Origin: an uncultured Enorma sp.
Lineage (GTDB): Bacteria; Actinomycetota; Coriobacteriia; Coriobacteriales; Coriobacteriaceae
Direction of reading: 5' to 3'
Assembly (NCBI GenBank): GCA_905210055.1
Contig: CAJLVH010000001.1
Coordinates: forward strand, 1 to 64,000
DNA length: 64,000 nucleotides
Shown piece by piece: positions 33,136 through 41,478 of the stretch. The position numbers and the translations under genes were made by a program. The notes under the pieces are model-generated. The model saw nothing but the letters and a program-made list of their open reading frames with translations, was not told the origin of the DNA and ran no database searches. How positions within the stretch are numbered: position 1 is the first letter of the stretch; every line of letters begins with the position of its first letter.

Positions 33136-34529
33136 TGTCTGCTCGCAAAGACGAACGCTCGAATCTAAAGAGCGAGCAGGCAAAAAACGAGACTGTTTCC
33201 ACCGAGCACCAGAAGACGCCGGACACCGCGCACGCGCTGTGCGACTTCTACGCGAAGATTCCCATCGCGCACGGCCTGCCCTATGGCATCCAGCACGTGC
33301 TGGCGATGTTCGTGGCGAATCTCGCACCCATCTTTATCGTGGCGGCCGCTGCCGGCATGGATCCCGCGCAATCTGCGGTGCTCATCCAAAACGCTCTGCT
33401 TATGGCGGGGCTCGGCACGCTCATCCAGCTCTTTCCCCTGTGGCGCGTGGGCGGTGCCCTGCCCATTGTCACGGGTATCAGCTTCACGTACGTTTCAGCG
33501 GTGGTCGCAATCGTCGCGGCGAGTGGCTACAACGTTGCGGTGGGTGCCATCATCGTGGGCGGCCTCGTGGAGGGCGTGCTCGGTCTCACGGTGCGTTTCT
33601 GGCGACGCTTCGTACCGCCCGTCGTCTCTGCCATCGTGGTGACGACGATCGGCTTCTCCCTGCTTTCGGTAGGTGCGGAGTCGTTTGGCGGAGGAAGCGG
33701 CGCCAAAGATTTCGGCAGCTGGCAAAACCTTCTGCTTGCGTGCATCTCGCTCGTGAGCTGCCTTGCGTTCCAAGTTCTCGCCAAGGGAACGAAGAAGCAG
33801 CTCTCGGTGCTGTTCGGCTTGGTTGTGGGGTACGCGTTCGCCGTTGTGATCGGCAAGGTCGATTTCAGCGCGTTCGCGGGGCTCGCGCCGATTTCCGTTC
33901 CACACGTTCTGCCCTTTGCGCCGGAGTTCGATCTCGGCGCCATCATCTCGATTGCCCTGCTCTACCTGGTGAGTTCTGTCGAGGTCATGGGCAATACCAC
34001 CGCGCTCACGAAGGTGGGCTTCGACCGCGTGCCCACCGATCGCGAGCTGTCGGGCGCCATCACGGCCGATGGCTTGGTGTCCTCGGTCGCTGGTGTGTTC
34101 GGCTGTCTGCCCATCACGTCGTTCGCGCAGAATGTGGGGCTTGTCGCCATGACACGCGTGGTGAATCGCCGCGTCATCGCTTGCGGCGGCGTGCTTCTTA
34201 TCCTTGCGGCATTCGCGCCGGCGGTCGCCGCGGTCTTCAACTCGCTGCCCGAAGCGGTGCTCGGCGGATGCACCATCATCATGTTCGGCAACATCGCTCT
34301 TTCGGGTTTCCAGATGCTCGCCGAGGCAGGGTTCACCCAGCGCAATGTGACCATTGCGGCGCTCGCTATCGCCGTGGGCGTGGGCTTCACGCAGGTGCCG
34401 CAGATCTTCGCGGCGTTCCCGCCCATCGTGCAGTCCATCTTCGCGTCGAACAGCATCGCGGTCGCGTTCGTGGTGGCGTGCGTGGCGAACTTCCTGTTGC
34501 CACAAGACGCGGGAGACGAGGCCGAGTAG
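33135..34529 (+). CDS. Xanthine/uracil permease (NCS2 family)
   Basis: A 464-residue nucleobase symporter with about 14 helices. Seen: LPYGIQHVLAMFVANLAPIF in helix 1, GTLIQLFPLWRVGGALPIVTG, ALLYLVSSVEVMGN with the substrate-binding Glu, and the NCS2 signature region SFAQNVGLVAMTRVVNRRV. A charged 35-residue N-terminal tail is seen. Overlap with xpt at TAATG indicates coupling and points to xanthine as substrate (PbuX-like). Confidence 0.9.
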   Translation: MSARKDERSNLKSEQAKNETVSTEHQKTPDTAHALCDFYAKIPIAHGLPYGIQHVLAMFVANLAPIFIVAAAAGMDPAQSAVLIQNALLMAGLGTLIQLFPLWRVGGALPIVTGISFTYVSAVVAIVAASGYNVAVGAIIVGGLVEGVLGLTVRFWRRFVPPVVSAIVVTTIGFSLLSVGAESFGGGSGAKDFGSWQNLLLACISLVSCLAFQVLAKGTKKQLSVLFGLVVGYAFAVVIGKVDFSAFAGLAPISVPHVLPFAPEFDLGAIISIALLYLVSSVEVMGNTTALTKVGFDRVPTDRELSGAITADGLVSSVAGVFGCLPITSFAQNVGLVAMTRVVNRRVIACGGVLLILAAFAPAVAAVFNSLPEAVLGGCTIIMFGNIALSGFQMLAEAGFTQRNVTIAALAIAVGVGFTQVPQIFAAFPPIVQSIFASNSIAVAFVVACVANFLLPQDAGDEAE

Positions 34530-34530
34530 C

Positions 34531-34806
34531 ATGCCCGAGACGGAGCGTTACAAGTTCTTCAGCCACACCGCCTGCGAGTTCTACCCTTGCCACGATATGC
34601 CGGAAGGGGAACTCAACTGCCTCTTTTGCTTCTGCCCGCTGTATTGCTTGGGCAGCGAATGCGGGGGCAACTTCCGCTACGTGGGCGAGCGGGGTGACAT
34701 CAAGGATTGCAGCGCCTGCACCGTGCCGCACCGGCGCGAGAACTACGATTACATCATGGCTCAATTCGAGCGCGTGAAGGCGATCGCCTCGGAGCAGAGG
34801 GGATAA
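34531..34806 (+). CDS. Cysteine-rich small domain protein
   Basis: A 91-residue protein with nine Cys, spaced as ACEFYPCH, NCLFCFCPLYCLGSECGG and DCSACTVPHRRENYDYIM. This is the cysteine-rich small domain found as a single-domain protein in many anaerobes, probably binding metal; its role is unknown, with a reported tendency to occur near cobalamin and radical enzymes. The ATG lies one base after the permease stop, so it belongs to the xpt operon. Why it accompanies purine salvage is unclear. Confidence 0.85.
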   Translation: MPETERYKFFSHTACEFYPCHDMPEGELNCLFCFCPLYCLGSECGGNFRYVGERGDIKDCSACTVPHRRENYDYIMAQFERVKAIASEQRG

Positions 34807-34868
34807 TGGCGTGAAGTGCCCGAGCACCATCTACAACGGTCGGGCGCTCGAGGGAAAGGAATGAAGCG

Positions 34869-35660
34869 ATGGATGTCACGACGGTGAACATTGGTTTTCT
34901 GGGTTTCGGAAACATGGCGAGCGCCATCGCGGACGGCTGGCTTGCGGCGGGCACGATGCCAGCAGAGCGCCTCTATGCCTGCGCCAAGCACTATGACGCC
35001 CTGTGCGAGCGCACCGCGGCGCGCGGCATGCATGCCTGCGAGACCGCCGAGGAGCTCGTTGACGCGGCGGACATCGTGGTCATCGCGATCAAGCCGTACC
35101 TGATCGAAGGCACGCTTCCCGCGCTGGCGCCGCGCCTGGCCGGCAAGGTCGTCGTCTCGGTGGCGGCTGGCTGGGCGAGCGAGGACTACGAGCGCGTCAT
35201 CCCCGGCGTGCACCACATCTCGACGATGCCGAATACGCCTGTTGCCGTGTGCGAGGGGCTTGTCGCGCTCGAGACGGCGCATACGCTCACGCCCGAGGAG
35301 CACCGGCTCGTCGAGGCGCTCTTCAAGCCGCTGGGCACGGTCGTGGAGGTCGAGACGCGGTTGCTTTCCGTTGCGGGCGCCATCGGCGGCTGCACGCCGG
35401 CGTTCATCGCGATGATGATCGAGGCGCTGGCAGACGCGGCGGTGAAGTACGGTATCCCGCGCGCGACCGCGTACAAGATGGTGAGCCAGGCCGTTGCGGG
35501 CACCGGACGTCTGCAGCTTGCCACGGGTACGCATCCCGGTGCCATGAAGGACGCCGTGTGCTCGCCCGGTGGTACCACCATCCGCGGCGTTGCCGAACTC
35601 GAGCGCGCTGGCATGCGTTCGGCGTTCATCCGCGCTATCGATGCCATCGAGGGTAAGTGA
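34869..35660 (+). CDS. proC: Pyrroline-5-carboxylate reductase
   Basis: A 263-residue NAD(P)H enzyme making L-proline. The Rossmann motif is IGFLGFGNMASAI (8-20). The central VVIAIKPYLI and TMPNTPVAVCEG, and the C-terminal dimer domain GCTPAFIAMMIEALADAAVK, VAGTGRL and CSPGGTTIRGVAELE, are the family signature. ATG at 34869 has GGAAAGGAATGAAGCG before it. It follows the cysteine-rich gene by 62 bp and may be read through from the xpt promoter. Confidence 0.93.
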   Translation: MDVTTVNIGFLGFGNMASAIADGWLAAGTMPAERLYACAKHYDALCERTAARGMHACETAEELVDAADIVVIAIKPYLIEGTLPALAPRLAGKVVVSVAAGWASEDYERVIPGVHHISTMPNTPVAVCEGLVALETAHTLTPEEHRLVEALFKPLGTVVEVETRLLSVAGAIGGCTPAFIAMMIEALADAAVKYGIPRATAYKMVSQAVAGTGRLQLATGTHPGAMKDAVCSPGGTTIRGVAELERAGMRSAFIRAIDAIEGK

Positions 35661-35800
35661 TTATTTCACTACCAGGTACTGAAGATATCAGCTTTGCTTG
35701 TCGAACGCTTACGTTCGCGTGGGTATTCAAGACGGCTCCTCGGGGTATACCTGCTGGAAGTATCGGCGGTACCCGAGGTGCCCTAAAGGAGGGTTTACCT

Positions 35801-36754
35801 ATGTTTGACCTGCTTGGAGGCTTGCTCGGCCTCATCGTCCTCGCCCTGCTCATCATCGCGATTCTTGCGAACGCGCTCTTCGTGGTGAAGCAGCAACACG
35901 CGGTGATTATCGAGCGGCTCGGTCGCTTCAATCGCATCGTGGGCTCCGGCCTGCATGTGAAGATTCCCATCATCGACCGCAAGGCTGCGACGGTGAGCCT
36001 GCGTACCATGAAGAACGGCTTTGATATCGACGCGAAGACCGAGGACAACGTGACCATCGGCCTCGAGGTTTCCGTGCAGTACCACGTCTCGTACGAGATG
36101 GGTGCGGGTCCGGCGGATTCCGGCGTGTATAAGAGCTACTACATGCTGCAGCAGCCCGTGGCGCAAATGCGCGACTTCATCACGGACGCCCTGCGCTCGT
36201 CGATCCCCGTGTACACGCTCGACGAGGTCTTTGCCAAGAAGGACGACATCGCGCAGGACGTGAACGCCACCGTATCCGAGCAGATGGCCGCCTACGGCTT
36301 CACCCTCGTCTCGACGCTCATCACGCGCATCGCGCTGCCTGTCGAGGTCGAAGACTCCATGAACCAGATCAACGCCGCGCAGCGCACCAAGGCCGCGGCG
36401 CAGGATCTGGCCGAGGCAGATCGTATCCGTCGCGTTACCGAGGCGCGCGCCGAGGCCGAGGCCATGGAGAAGGCGGGCGAAGGTATCGCCAACCAGCGTA
36501 AGGCTATCGCTGTGGGTATCAAGGACTCGCTCGAGTCCATCCAAGAGACGGGCGTCTCGAACCAAGAGGCGAACCTGCTCTTCATGTACACGCAGTGGAC
36601 CGAGATGATGACGGAGTTCGCGCGTACCGGCAAGAGCTCGACCGTGGTGCTCCCGGCGGATTTCAAGGAGAGTGCCTCGATGTTCGAGCAGATGCTCGCT
36701 GCCGGCGAGGCTAACGAGCAGGGCAACGTTCCGCCTGTGACGCCGAAGGTATAG
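35801..36754 (+). CDS. SPFH/band 7 (stomatin-like) membrane protein
   Basis: A 317-residue protein. One N-terminal transmembrane helix (about 5-28) is followed by the SPFH domain (VKQQHAVIIERLGRFNRIVGSGLHVKIP) and a long coiled coil rich in Ala/Glu (about 205-250, AQDLAEADRIRRVTEARAEA). Stomatin-like proteins form oligomeric scaffolds and work with proteases such as NfeD partners, none of which is adjacent here. ATG at 35801 has AAAGGAGGG upstream. A strong terminator follows. Confidence 0.9.
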   Translation: MFDLLGGLLGLIVLALLIIAILANALFVVKQQHAVIIERLGRFNRIVGSGLHVKIPIIDRKAATVSLRTMKNGFDIDAKTEDNVTIGLEVSVQYHVSYEMGAGPADSGVYKSYYMLQQPVAQMRDFITDALRSSIPVYTLDEVFAKKDDIAQDVNATVSEQMAAYGFTLVSTLITRIALPVEVEDSMNQINAAQRTKAAAQDLAEADRIRRVTEARAEAEAMEKAGEGIANQRKAIAVGIKDSLESIQETGVSNQEANLLFMYTQWTEMMTEFARTGKSSTVVLPADFKESASMFEQMLAAGEANEQGNVPPVTPKV

Positions 36755-36789
36755 GTTCAGCATTTCACTTGGCATATAAGGGTAGAAAA

Positions 36790-36830
36790 GGCGGCGGTGC
36801 CGGAGTCGGTGCCGCCGCTTTCGTTTTCAG
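36790..36830 (+). terminator. Intrinsic terminator after the SPFH gene
   Basis: GCGGCGGTGCC and GGTGCCGCCGC form the stem, followed by TTTCGTTTTC, 36 bp after the stop. Confidence 0.8.
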
Positions 36831-36832
36831 GG

Positions 36833-36929
36833 GATGTAACATTACCCCAGGGGTTTTTCGACATTGGATCATAACCATCTGGGATGACCAATTGACCAAT
36901 GTCGAAAAACCCTGGGGTAATGTTACATC
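36833..36929. repeat. ACCCCAGGGGT-family repeat, inverted pair
   Basis: GATGTAACATTACCCCAGGG-GTTTTTCGACAT is mirrored almost perfectly at the right end (ATGTCGAAAAACCCTGGGG-TAATGTTACATC) around a 37-bp spacer. The right copy carries the stop codon and last Met codon of bioY. This is among the best-preserved members of the family and defines its consensus. Confidence 0.9.
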
Positions 36930-37453
36930 CGCTGTGCGCGCAGCGCCCGGCGGACGGTGCGGCCGATCTGGATGCCGGCCGTCAGCTTGATGATGTCGGG
37001 AATCACGAACGGTGCCACCGCGAGGGCGAGCGCCGCGGGGAGCGTCATGCCCATCACGACCATAAGCTGCGCCGTTCCCCACGCATAGGAGATAAGGAGC
37101 ATGCCCGCTGTGCCGAACGCCTCGCGCCATGGCTCAGGTACGGCTTCGAGACGCTGGATTCCCGCTGCAAACGCGGTGCCTGCCAAGAAGCCCCAGAGAA
37201 ATCCACCCGTTGGACCCACGAGTGCGGCGATGCCTCCGGAAAACCCGGAGAACACGGGCAGTCCCAGCGCGCCAAGCAAGAGGTAGAGCGCAACGGTGAC
37301 AACGGCGTCGCGCCCGCCGAGCGCCACGGGCAGCATCGCGATCACAAGCGTCTGCAACGTGAAGGGGACAGGTCCCAGCGGAATCGTGATGTATGATGCC
37401 ACGGCAAGCAAGGCGATGCAGAGCCCGCAGCGAGCGATACGAAACGAGGACAT
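36923..37453 (-). CDS. bioY: Biotin transporter substrate-binding component
   Basis: A 176-residue membrane protein, the S-component of an ECF-type biotin importer. Family hallmarks are IPLGPVPFTLQTLVI near residue 24, GGRDAVVTVALYLLLGALGLPVFSG, GPTGGFLWGF and the C-terminal PFVIPDIIKL. About six helices. The ECF ATPases and T-component are not nearby, so it may use a shared energising module or act alone. Its last codons lie inside the palindromic repeat. Confidence 0.92.
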   Translation of the reverse strand: MSSFRIARCGLCIALLAVASYITIPLGPVPFTLQTLVIAMLPVALGGRDAVVTVALYLLLGALGLPVFSGFSGGIAALVGPTGGFLWGFLAGTAFAAGIQRLEAVPEPWREAFGTAGMLLISYAWGTAQLMVVMGMTLPAALALAVAPFVIPDIIKLTAGIQIGRTVRRALRAQRM

Positions 37454-37567
37454 GGGTCTCCTAGCGCGATTCTCGGGTACAACATGGCAATCAGCATACC
37501 AAAGAGCGCCGCGGGCAAACGGCGAATGCTGTTCTCTTGCTGTTCCCTGTGGACAGGACTGCCATCG

Positions 37568-38788
37568 CTACCAAATCTGGGCAAACCATTCGAGTTGTTC
37601 GATCCAAGTTCCCTCGTCGAGTTCGAGGTCGATGTTCGTCCCCTCCTCGTTGGCGGAGACATCGAACGTCATGGACGAGGAGAGGTCGCGATATTCCACG
37701 GAATAGCTCGACGTTCCGGAAAGAATGCCGGCGAGCAATTCCTGGACGAGTTCGTGGTCAAGGCCTGCCGCGTCAAAATTTGCTGCATACACGTAGATCT
37801 CGTGGTCAAGGAGCTCCAAGCTCATATTCGAGGCAATCGAGTTCACACTGGGAACGGTGATATCGAAGTACACGTTCGCGGTCCCGGCGTAGCCGTCGTC
37901 TTCACTGTAGAGGCTGCCGGAGGAGCTCGTCGTTTCATAGCTCGTGTTCTCAAGCACCCAAGCAGCGATTTCGCGCGCGTCGAGACCGAGCTCTTCGGGA
38001 GTCATGCCGAGATAGTCCACGAACGAATCGATGACGCCTTGCTCCATGACGTCGAGAGCCGTCTCGTCTACGGCGACCATTGCTTCAAGCACGGCTGTCG
38101 CCCGTATGACGGCATGGTTTTCAACATCCGAGGCAATATCGCTGTCGGCATACGAGGAGCTTGAGGAGTAGTTATCGTTGGTGTATTCGTCTGCGTCGGA
38201 GAAGAAGGTTTCGACGACGTCGCTCGTGCATGCGCTGCAGGAAAAGAAGAGGGATCCTGCAATCGTTGGTGCGGCGAACATGACGAAAATCAGGATGATG
38301 ACCATGCGCCCGCAGCCGCCCTTGCGCCTTACGCGGATGCCTCCTGGCGCAGGTACCTGTTGAGACGTGCGGTGCCAGGTATGGGTGTCGCGGTGGGAAG
38401 AACCGACCGGGGAGGGCGCGGGGGAGTCGGATGCATCCGATACTTTGGAGCGCGACGCCTGGTCGTATCCTCCGTGGATGGGTTCTTCATTCGCTATGGG
38501 CGAGGTGGCCGCGACGGGATCCGCAGGGTCGGAGGAACCTTCCGGGGCAGCCACGGCAGGATGAGAGCTCGTGCTGGACGTGTCGTGATGCACGGGAGGC
38601 TGGTAGGCGCGCTTTGGCGTACGCGACGCGTCCTGGAAGCGCTTGCGCACGTTGCGTCGTGAAAGCCGTGCGACACCATCGTCGAGATCGAGCTCCTCGC
38701 GCACGGGTTCGTCGATGGGCATCACCGGATCGGGCGCGTTGAAGGGGTCGATGTTTTCATCTTCCGTGGGAAAGCGTTTCCATGCCAT
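37568..38788 (-). CDS. Membrane-anchored protein of unknown function, low-complexity N-terminus
   Basis: A 406-residue protein, not recognised. Residues 1-155 are polar and disordered (Ser/Pro/Asp-rich, FQDASRTPKRAYQPPVHHD). One transmembrane helix lies at about 160-182 (MVIILIFVMFAAPTIAGSLF), flanked by a basic RVRRKGGCGR. The outer part begins with a Cys pair (SCSACTS) and a Ser/Tyr/Asp linker, then about 200 residues of acidic domain. The architecture (cytoplasmic disordered, one helix, acidic outer domain) suggests an envelope-anchored factor. It resembles the protein at 4898 in layout only. Confidence 0.7.
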   Translation of the reverse strand: MAWKRFPTEDENIDPFNAPDPVMPIDEPVREELDLDDGVARLSRRNVRKRFQDASRTPKRAYQPPVHHDTSSTSSHPAVAAPEGSSDPADPVAATSPIANEEPIHGGYDQASRSKVSDASDSPAPSPVGSSHRDTHTWHRTSQQVPAPGGIRVRRKGGCGRMVIILIFVMFAAPTIAGSLFFSCSACTSDVVETFFSDADEYTNDNYSSSSSYADSDIASDVENHAVIRATAVLEAMVAVDETALDVMEQGVIDSFVDYLGMTPEELGLDAREIAAWVLENTSYETTSSSGSLYSEDDGYAGTANVYFDITVPSVNSIASNMSLELLDHEIYVYAANFDAAGLDHELVQELLAGILSGTSSYSVEYRDLSSSMTFDVSANEEGTNIDLELDEGTWIEQLEWFAQIW

Positions 38789-38897
38789 GATGCGTCCTTA
38801 TAGCTGGGGTTTGGGGTGCAGCGTGCGATTGCGACCAATGGTGTGCTTCCCGTGCGTTCGAGTGTGCGCCATTGGTCGCGATCATCGCTTGACGGTG

Positions 38898-39080
38898 TTA
38901 GAACAATCCGCCGAACAGCCCATCGTCCTCGCCGTCTTTCTTAGGACCGCGATCGACATACATCTTGTTCGTACGCTTTTCGAGCACGAACGCGGCGAGG
39001 GCGGCGATCACGATGCCGCCGAAGAAGAGGACGGCGAGTCCGGTGCGCGTTTCGAACAGGAACGAGAAGATCTCTTGCAT
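38898..39080 (-). CDS. 60-residue membrane protein of unknown function
   Basis: MQEIFSFLFETRTGLAVLFF continues into a single helix (about 13-34) and a polar tail ending DGEDDGLFGGLF. ATG at 39080 has GAAAGAG upstream; the frame upstream is open but has no ribosome binding site. The acidic, Gly/Phe-rich C-terminal tail could be a partner-binding peptide. It lies 109 bp upstream of the membrane-anchored protein on the same strand. Confidence 0.65.
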   Translation of the reverse strand: MQEIFSFLFETRTGLAVLFFGGIVIAALAAFVLEKRTNKMYVDRGPKKDGEDDGLFGGLF

Positions 39081-39325
39081 GGGTACTCTTTCGTGCGGTA
39101 GGTTAAAAAGCTGTGCAGCCATGCGTTTCGGACATGTGCCCAAAGCGTTTGGCGTGCATTAAGTATATACTTGCGAATGCATGCGCGCTGCGTTCACCCG
39201 AATTGCTTACGCGCCCGTTAAATATGCAAGCGCGGTATCGGCGCGGCAGGATCGACGCGCCCGTACGGGCGTGAAGAGCTCTCATTCGCCGCGCAGCGCC
39301 GCGAGATAAGGAAACCGGAGGAAGT

Positions 39326-40609
39326 ATGCTCGACATCAAGTTCGTTCGCGAGAACCCCGATGCGGTCGATGCCGCGATGGCGAACCGCCAGACCACGTGG
39401 GATCGCGACCGCTTCTTTGCGCTCGATGAGGAGCGCCGCTCCGTGATCGCCGAGGTTGAGAAACTCCAGGCAACGCGCAACGCAGAGTCCAAGAACATCG
39501 GTGCGCTTATGCGTGAGGGCAAGCGCGAGGAGGCCGAGGCGGCGAAGGAAGCCGTTCGCCAAGTAAATGAGCAGATCGAGGGCCTCGCCGAGCGCCGGAG
39601 CGCTCTCGATGCCGAGCTCAACGACTTCATGGCGCACCTGCCGAACATTCCGTGCGATGCGACGCCGGTGGGCAAAGACGAGTCCGAGAACCCGGAGCGT
39701 CGCCGCTGGGGTACCCCGCGCGATTTCGAGGCCGAGGGCTTCGAGCCCAAGGCGCACTGGGATTTGGGCACCGACCTGGGCATCCTCGATTTCGATCGCG
39801 GCGCGAAGCTCTCGGGTGCGCGCTTCACGGTACTTGCGGGCGCTGGCGCTGCGCTCGACCGCGCGCTGCAGAACTTCTTCCTCAACACGCACACGGCGCG
39901 TGGGTTCAAGGAGTTCATTCCGCCCGTCATCGTGAACCGCGAGATCATGTACGGCACGGGCCAGCTGCCCAAGTTCGAGGACGATGCCTATCACACGGGC
40001 GAGGACCAGTTCCTCATTCCCACGGCCGAGGTTGCGCTCACGAACCTCCATGCTGGCGAGGTGATCGATGCGAGTGAGCTGCCGCTGCGCTACACCGCGG
40101 GCACGCCGTGCTTCCGTGAGGAAGCGGGTTCCGCCGGCCGCGACACGCGCGGCATCATTCGCCAGCATCAGTTCACCAAGGTCGAGATGGTGAAGTTCGC
40201 CACGCCCGAGCAGTCCGACGATGAGCTCGAGAGCATGGTTGCTGAAGCGGAGTACATCCTGCAGCAGCTTGGACTCCCGTACCGCGTGATCAGCCTGTGC
40301 ACGGGCGATCTAGGCTTCTCCGCGCGTCAGACGTACGACATCGAGGTCTGGCTGCCGAGCTACAACGCCTACAAGGAGATTTCCTCCTGCTCGAACTGCG
40401 GCGATTTCCAGGCGCGCCGCGCGAACATCAAGTACCGCGATCCCGAGAACTTCAAGGGCGTGCGCCTGGTGCACACGCTGAACGGCTCTGGCTTGCCTAC
40501 CGGTCGCACCATGGCGGCGATCATGGAGAATTATCAGAACGCCGACGGCTCCATCACGGTGCCCGAGGTGCTGCGTCCCTACATGGGCGGTATGGAGCGC
40601 ATCGGGTAG
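39326..40609 (+). CDS. serS: Seryl-tRNA synthetase
   Basis: A 427-residue class II aminoacyl-tRNA synthetase charging tRNA-Ser (two such tRNAs are encoded at 14601 and 43657). An N-terminal coiled-coil arm (about 30-100) binds the long variable arm. Motif 2 is [17 protein letters not shown], followed by HQFTKVEM; motif 3 is [18 protein letters not shown]. Length is typical. ATG at 39326 has CGGAGGA upstream. No T-box leader is seen. Confidence 0.96.
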   Translation: MLDIKFVRENPDAVDAAMANRQTTWDRDRFFALDEERRSVIAEVEKLQATRNAESKNIGALMREGKREEAEAAKEAVRQVNEQIEGLAERRSALDAELNDFMAHLPNIPCDATPVGKDESENPERRRWGTPRDFEAEGFEPKAHWDLGTDLGILDFDRGAKLSGARFTVLAGAGAALDRALQNFFLNTHTARGFKEFIPPVIVNREIMYGTGQLPKFEDDAYHTGEDQFLIPTAEVALTNLHAGEVIDASELPLRYTAGTPCFREEAGSAGRDTRGIIRQHQFTKVEMVKFATPEQSDDELESMVAEAEYILQQLGLPYRVISLCTGDLGFSARQTYDIEVWLPSYNAYKEISSCSNCGDFQARRANIKYRDPENFKGVRLVHTLNGSGLPTGRTMAAIMENYQNADGSITVPEVLRPYMGGMERIG

Positions 40610-40634
40610 CATTTTTCGAACTATTGGACGACGG

Positions 40635-40670
40635 GGGCGGTGCGCTGAGCGTGCCGCCTCTTTTCCTTTT
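40635..40670 (+). terminator. Intrinsic terminator after serS
   Basis: GGCGGTGCGCT and AGCGTGCCGCC pair with two G-U pairs, followed by TCTTTTCCTTTT. Confidence 0.7.
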
Positions 40671-40740
40671 CGATTACGTGGCTCCGGCATCCCTTACCAC
40701 ATCGTGCGGACAAGCGGGGCGGGCCTCTATAAACAATACA

Positions 40741-40770
40741 CGAACATATGTTCTTATTTTGCCGTACAAT
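40741..40770 (+). promoter_or_regulatory. LexA (SOS)-like box with promoter
   Basis: CGAACATATGTTCT (40741-40754) fits the Gram-positive LexA/DinR consensus CGAACRNRYGTTYC at 13 of 14 positions. A TACAAT -10 box is at 40765-40770, which puts the LexA box over the -35 region. It stands 48 bp before a 114-residue gene, which would then be DNA-damage-induced. Confidence 0.65.
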
Positions 40771-40801
40771 GAATGCAAGAAGGCGGTGAGAGGAGGACAC
40801 G

Positions 40802-41146
40802 TTGGCGGCGTTCGAGTATGGCGAGACCGTGCTTTTCGAGGGTTACGACGGAGTGGAGTGCGTGCGGGTGACGTGTTGGCAAGCCGAGCGCGGCGGGCTC
40901 GTGGTCACGCGGCGTAGTGCGGGCGAGTTATCGCAGTGGTGTTTCGGGGAGTCACCGCATGTGGCGGAGCTGAGCTTTGACGAGGCACAAACGAGCGCGC
41001 TTGCGCGGTATCTCAATGTAGAGCGCGAGGAGGAGCTTGCTGCCGAGCTTGCGATTGAGTTTTCCGGAACGGACGGATGGACGAGAATCGCCAGCGTAAT
41101 GAGGAAGTTGCCGCTTTGGGAAAACTATTTTGAAAAAATCGCTTGA
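40802..41146 (+). CDS. Small protein of unknown function, putative SOS gene
   Basis: A 114-residue soluble protein, not recognised. No membrane helix or signal. It begins AAFEYGETVLFEGYDGVECV, has a Trp/Cys-containing beta-like first half (VTCWQAERGGLVVTRRSAG) and an acidic helical second half (REEELAAELAIEF). The start is TTG at 40802, with GAGAGGAGG before it; no ATG or GTG fits. The LexA-like box upstream suggests a DNA-damage role. The tRNA-Arg promoter overlaps its last codons. Confidence 0.75.
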   Translation: MAAFEYGETVLFEGYDGVECVRVTCWQAERGGLVVTRRSAGELSQWCFGESPHVAELSFDEAQTSALARYLNVEREEELAAELAIEFSGTDGWTRIASVMRKLPLWENYFEKIA

Positions 41147-41171
41147 CTCCACCTAGGGAGAGTGCCATTAT
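41143..41171 (+). promoter_or_regulatory. Promoter of tRNA-Arg
   Basis: TTGACT (41143-41148) and CATTAT (41166-41171) are 17 bp apart. The -35 box overlaps the stop codon of the preceding gene. Transcription would begin about six bases before the tRNA. Confidence 0.75.
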
Positions 41172-41183
41172 ATCTCTTGCGTT

Positions 41184-41260
41184 GCGGCGTTACCTCAGCT
41201 GGATAGAGGGTCTGACTACGAATCAGAACGTCACAGGTTCGAATCCTGTACGCCGCACCA
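41184..41260 (+). tRNA. tRNA-Arg(ACG)
   Basis: Complete cloverleaf: acceptor GCGGCGT/ACGCCGC, D-arm CCTCAGCTGGATAGAGG, anticodon arm CTGACTACGAATCAG with anticodon ACG, T-arm CACAGGTTCGAATCCTGT, discriminator A and encoded CCA (41258-41260). Its A34 is the substrate of TadA, encoded as a fusion at 14743. Confidence 0.96.
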
Positions 41261-41270
41261 GTCGAGATGT

Positions 41271-41302
41271 ACGGGCGCTCTTTGGAGCGCCCGTTTTTTT
41301 GT
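41271..41302 (+). terminator. Terminator of tRNA-Arg
   Basis: ACGGGCGCTC and GAGCGCCCGT form a 10-bp stem with a TTTG loop, then seven T. Confidence 0.9.
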
Positions 41303-41478
41303 TTTCGCGCCGATTTTCAAGCGCAATCGTTTTCCAGGGTACGTTCGACGGTGCAAATCTACCTGATACGAAAATTCTCAGATTACGAAAGCGGCCGAAG
41401 GACACAATACAAGCAGCATTTGTTTTGTGCTCTCGGCATGCTTGGGGCGTCGACGTTATAGAAGGAGGGCTGGCAGTA

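Noticed and set aside
39144..39325. T-box leader before serS
   Set aside because: No GGTGGNACCGCG-type antiterminator sequence and no terminator hairpin in the leader.
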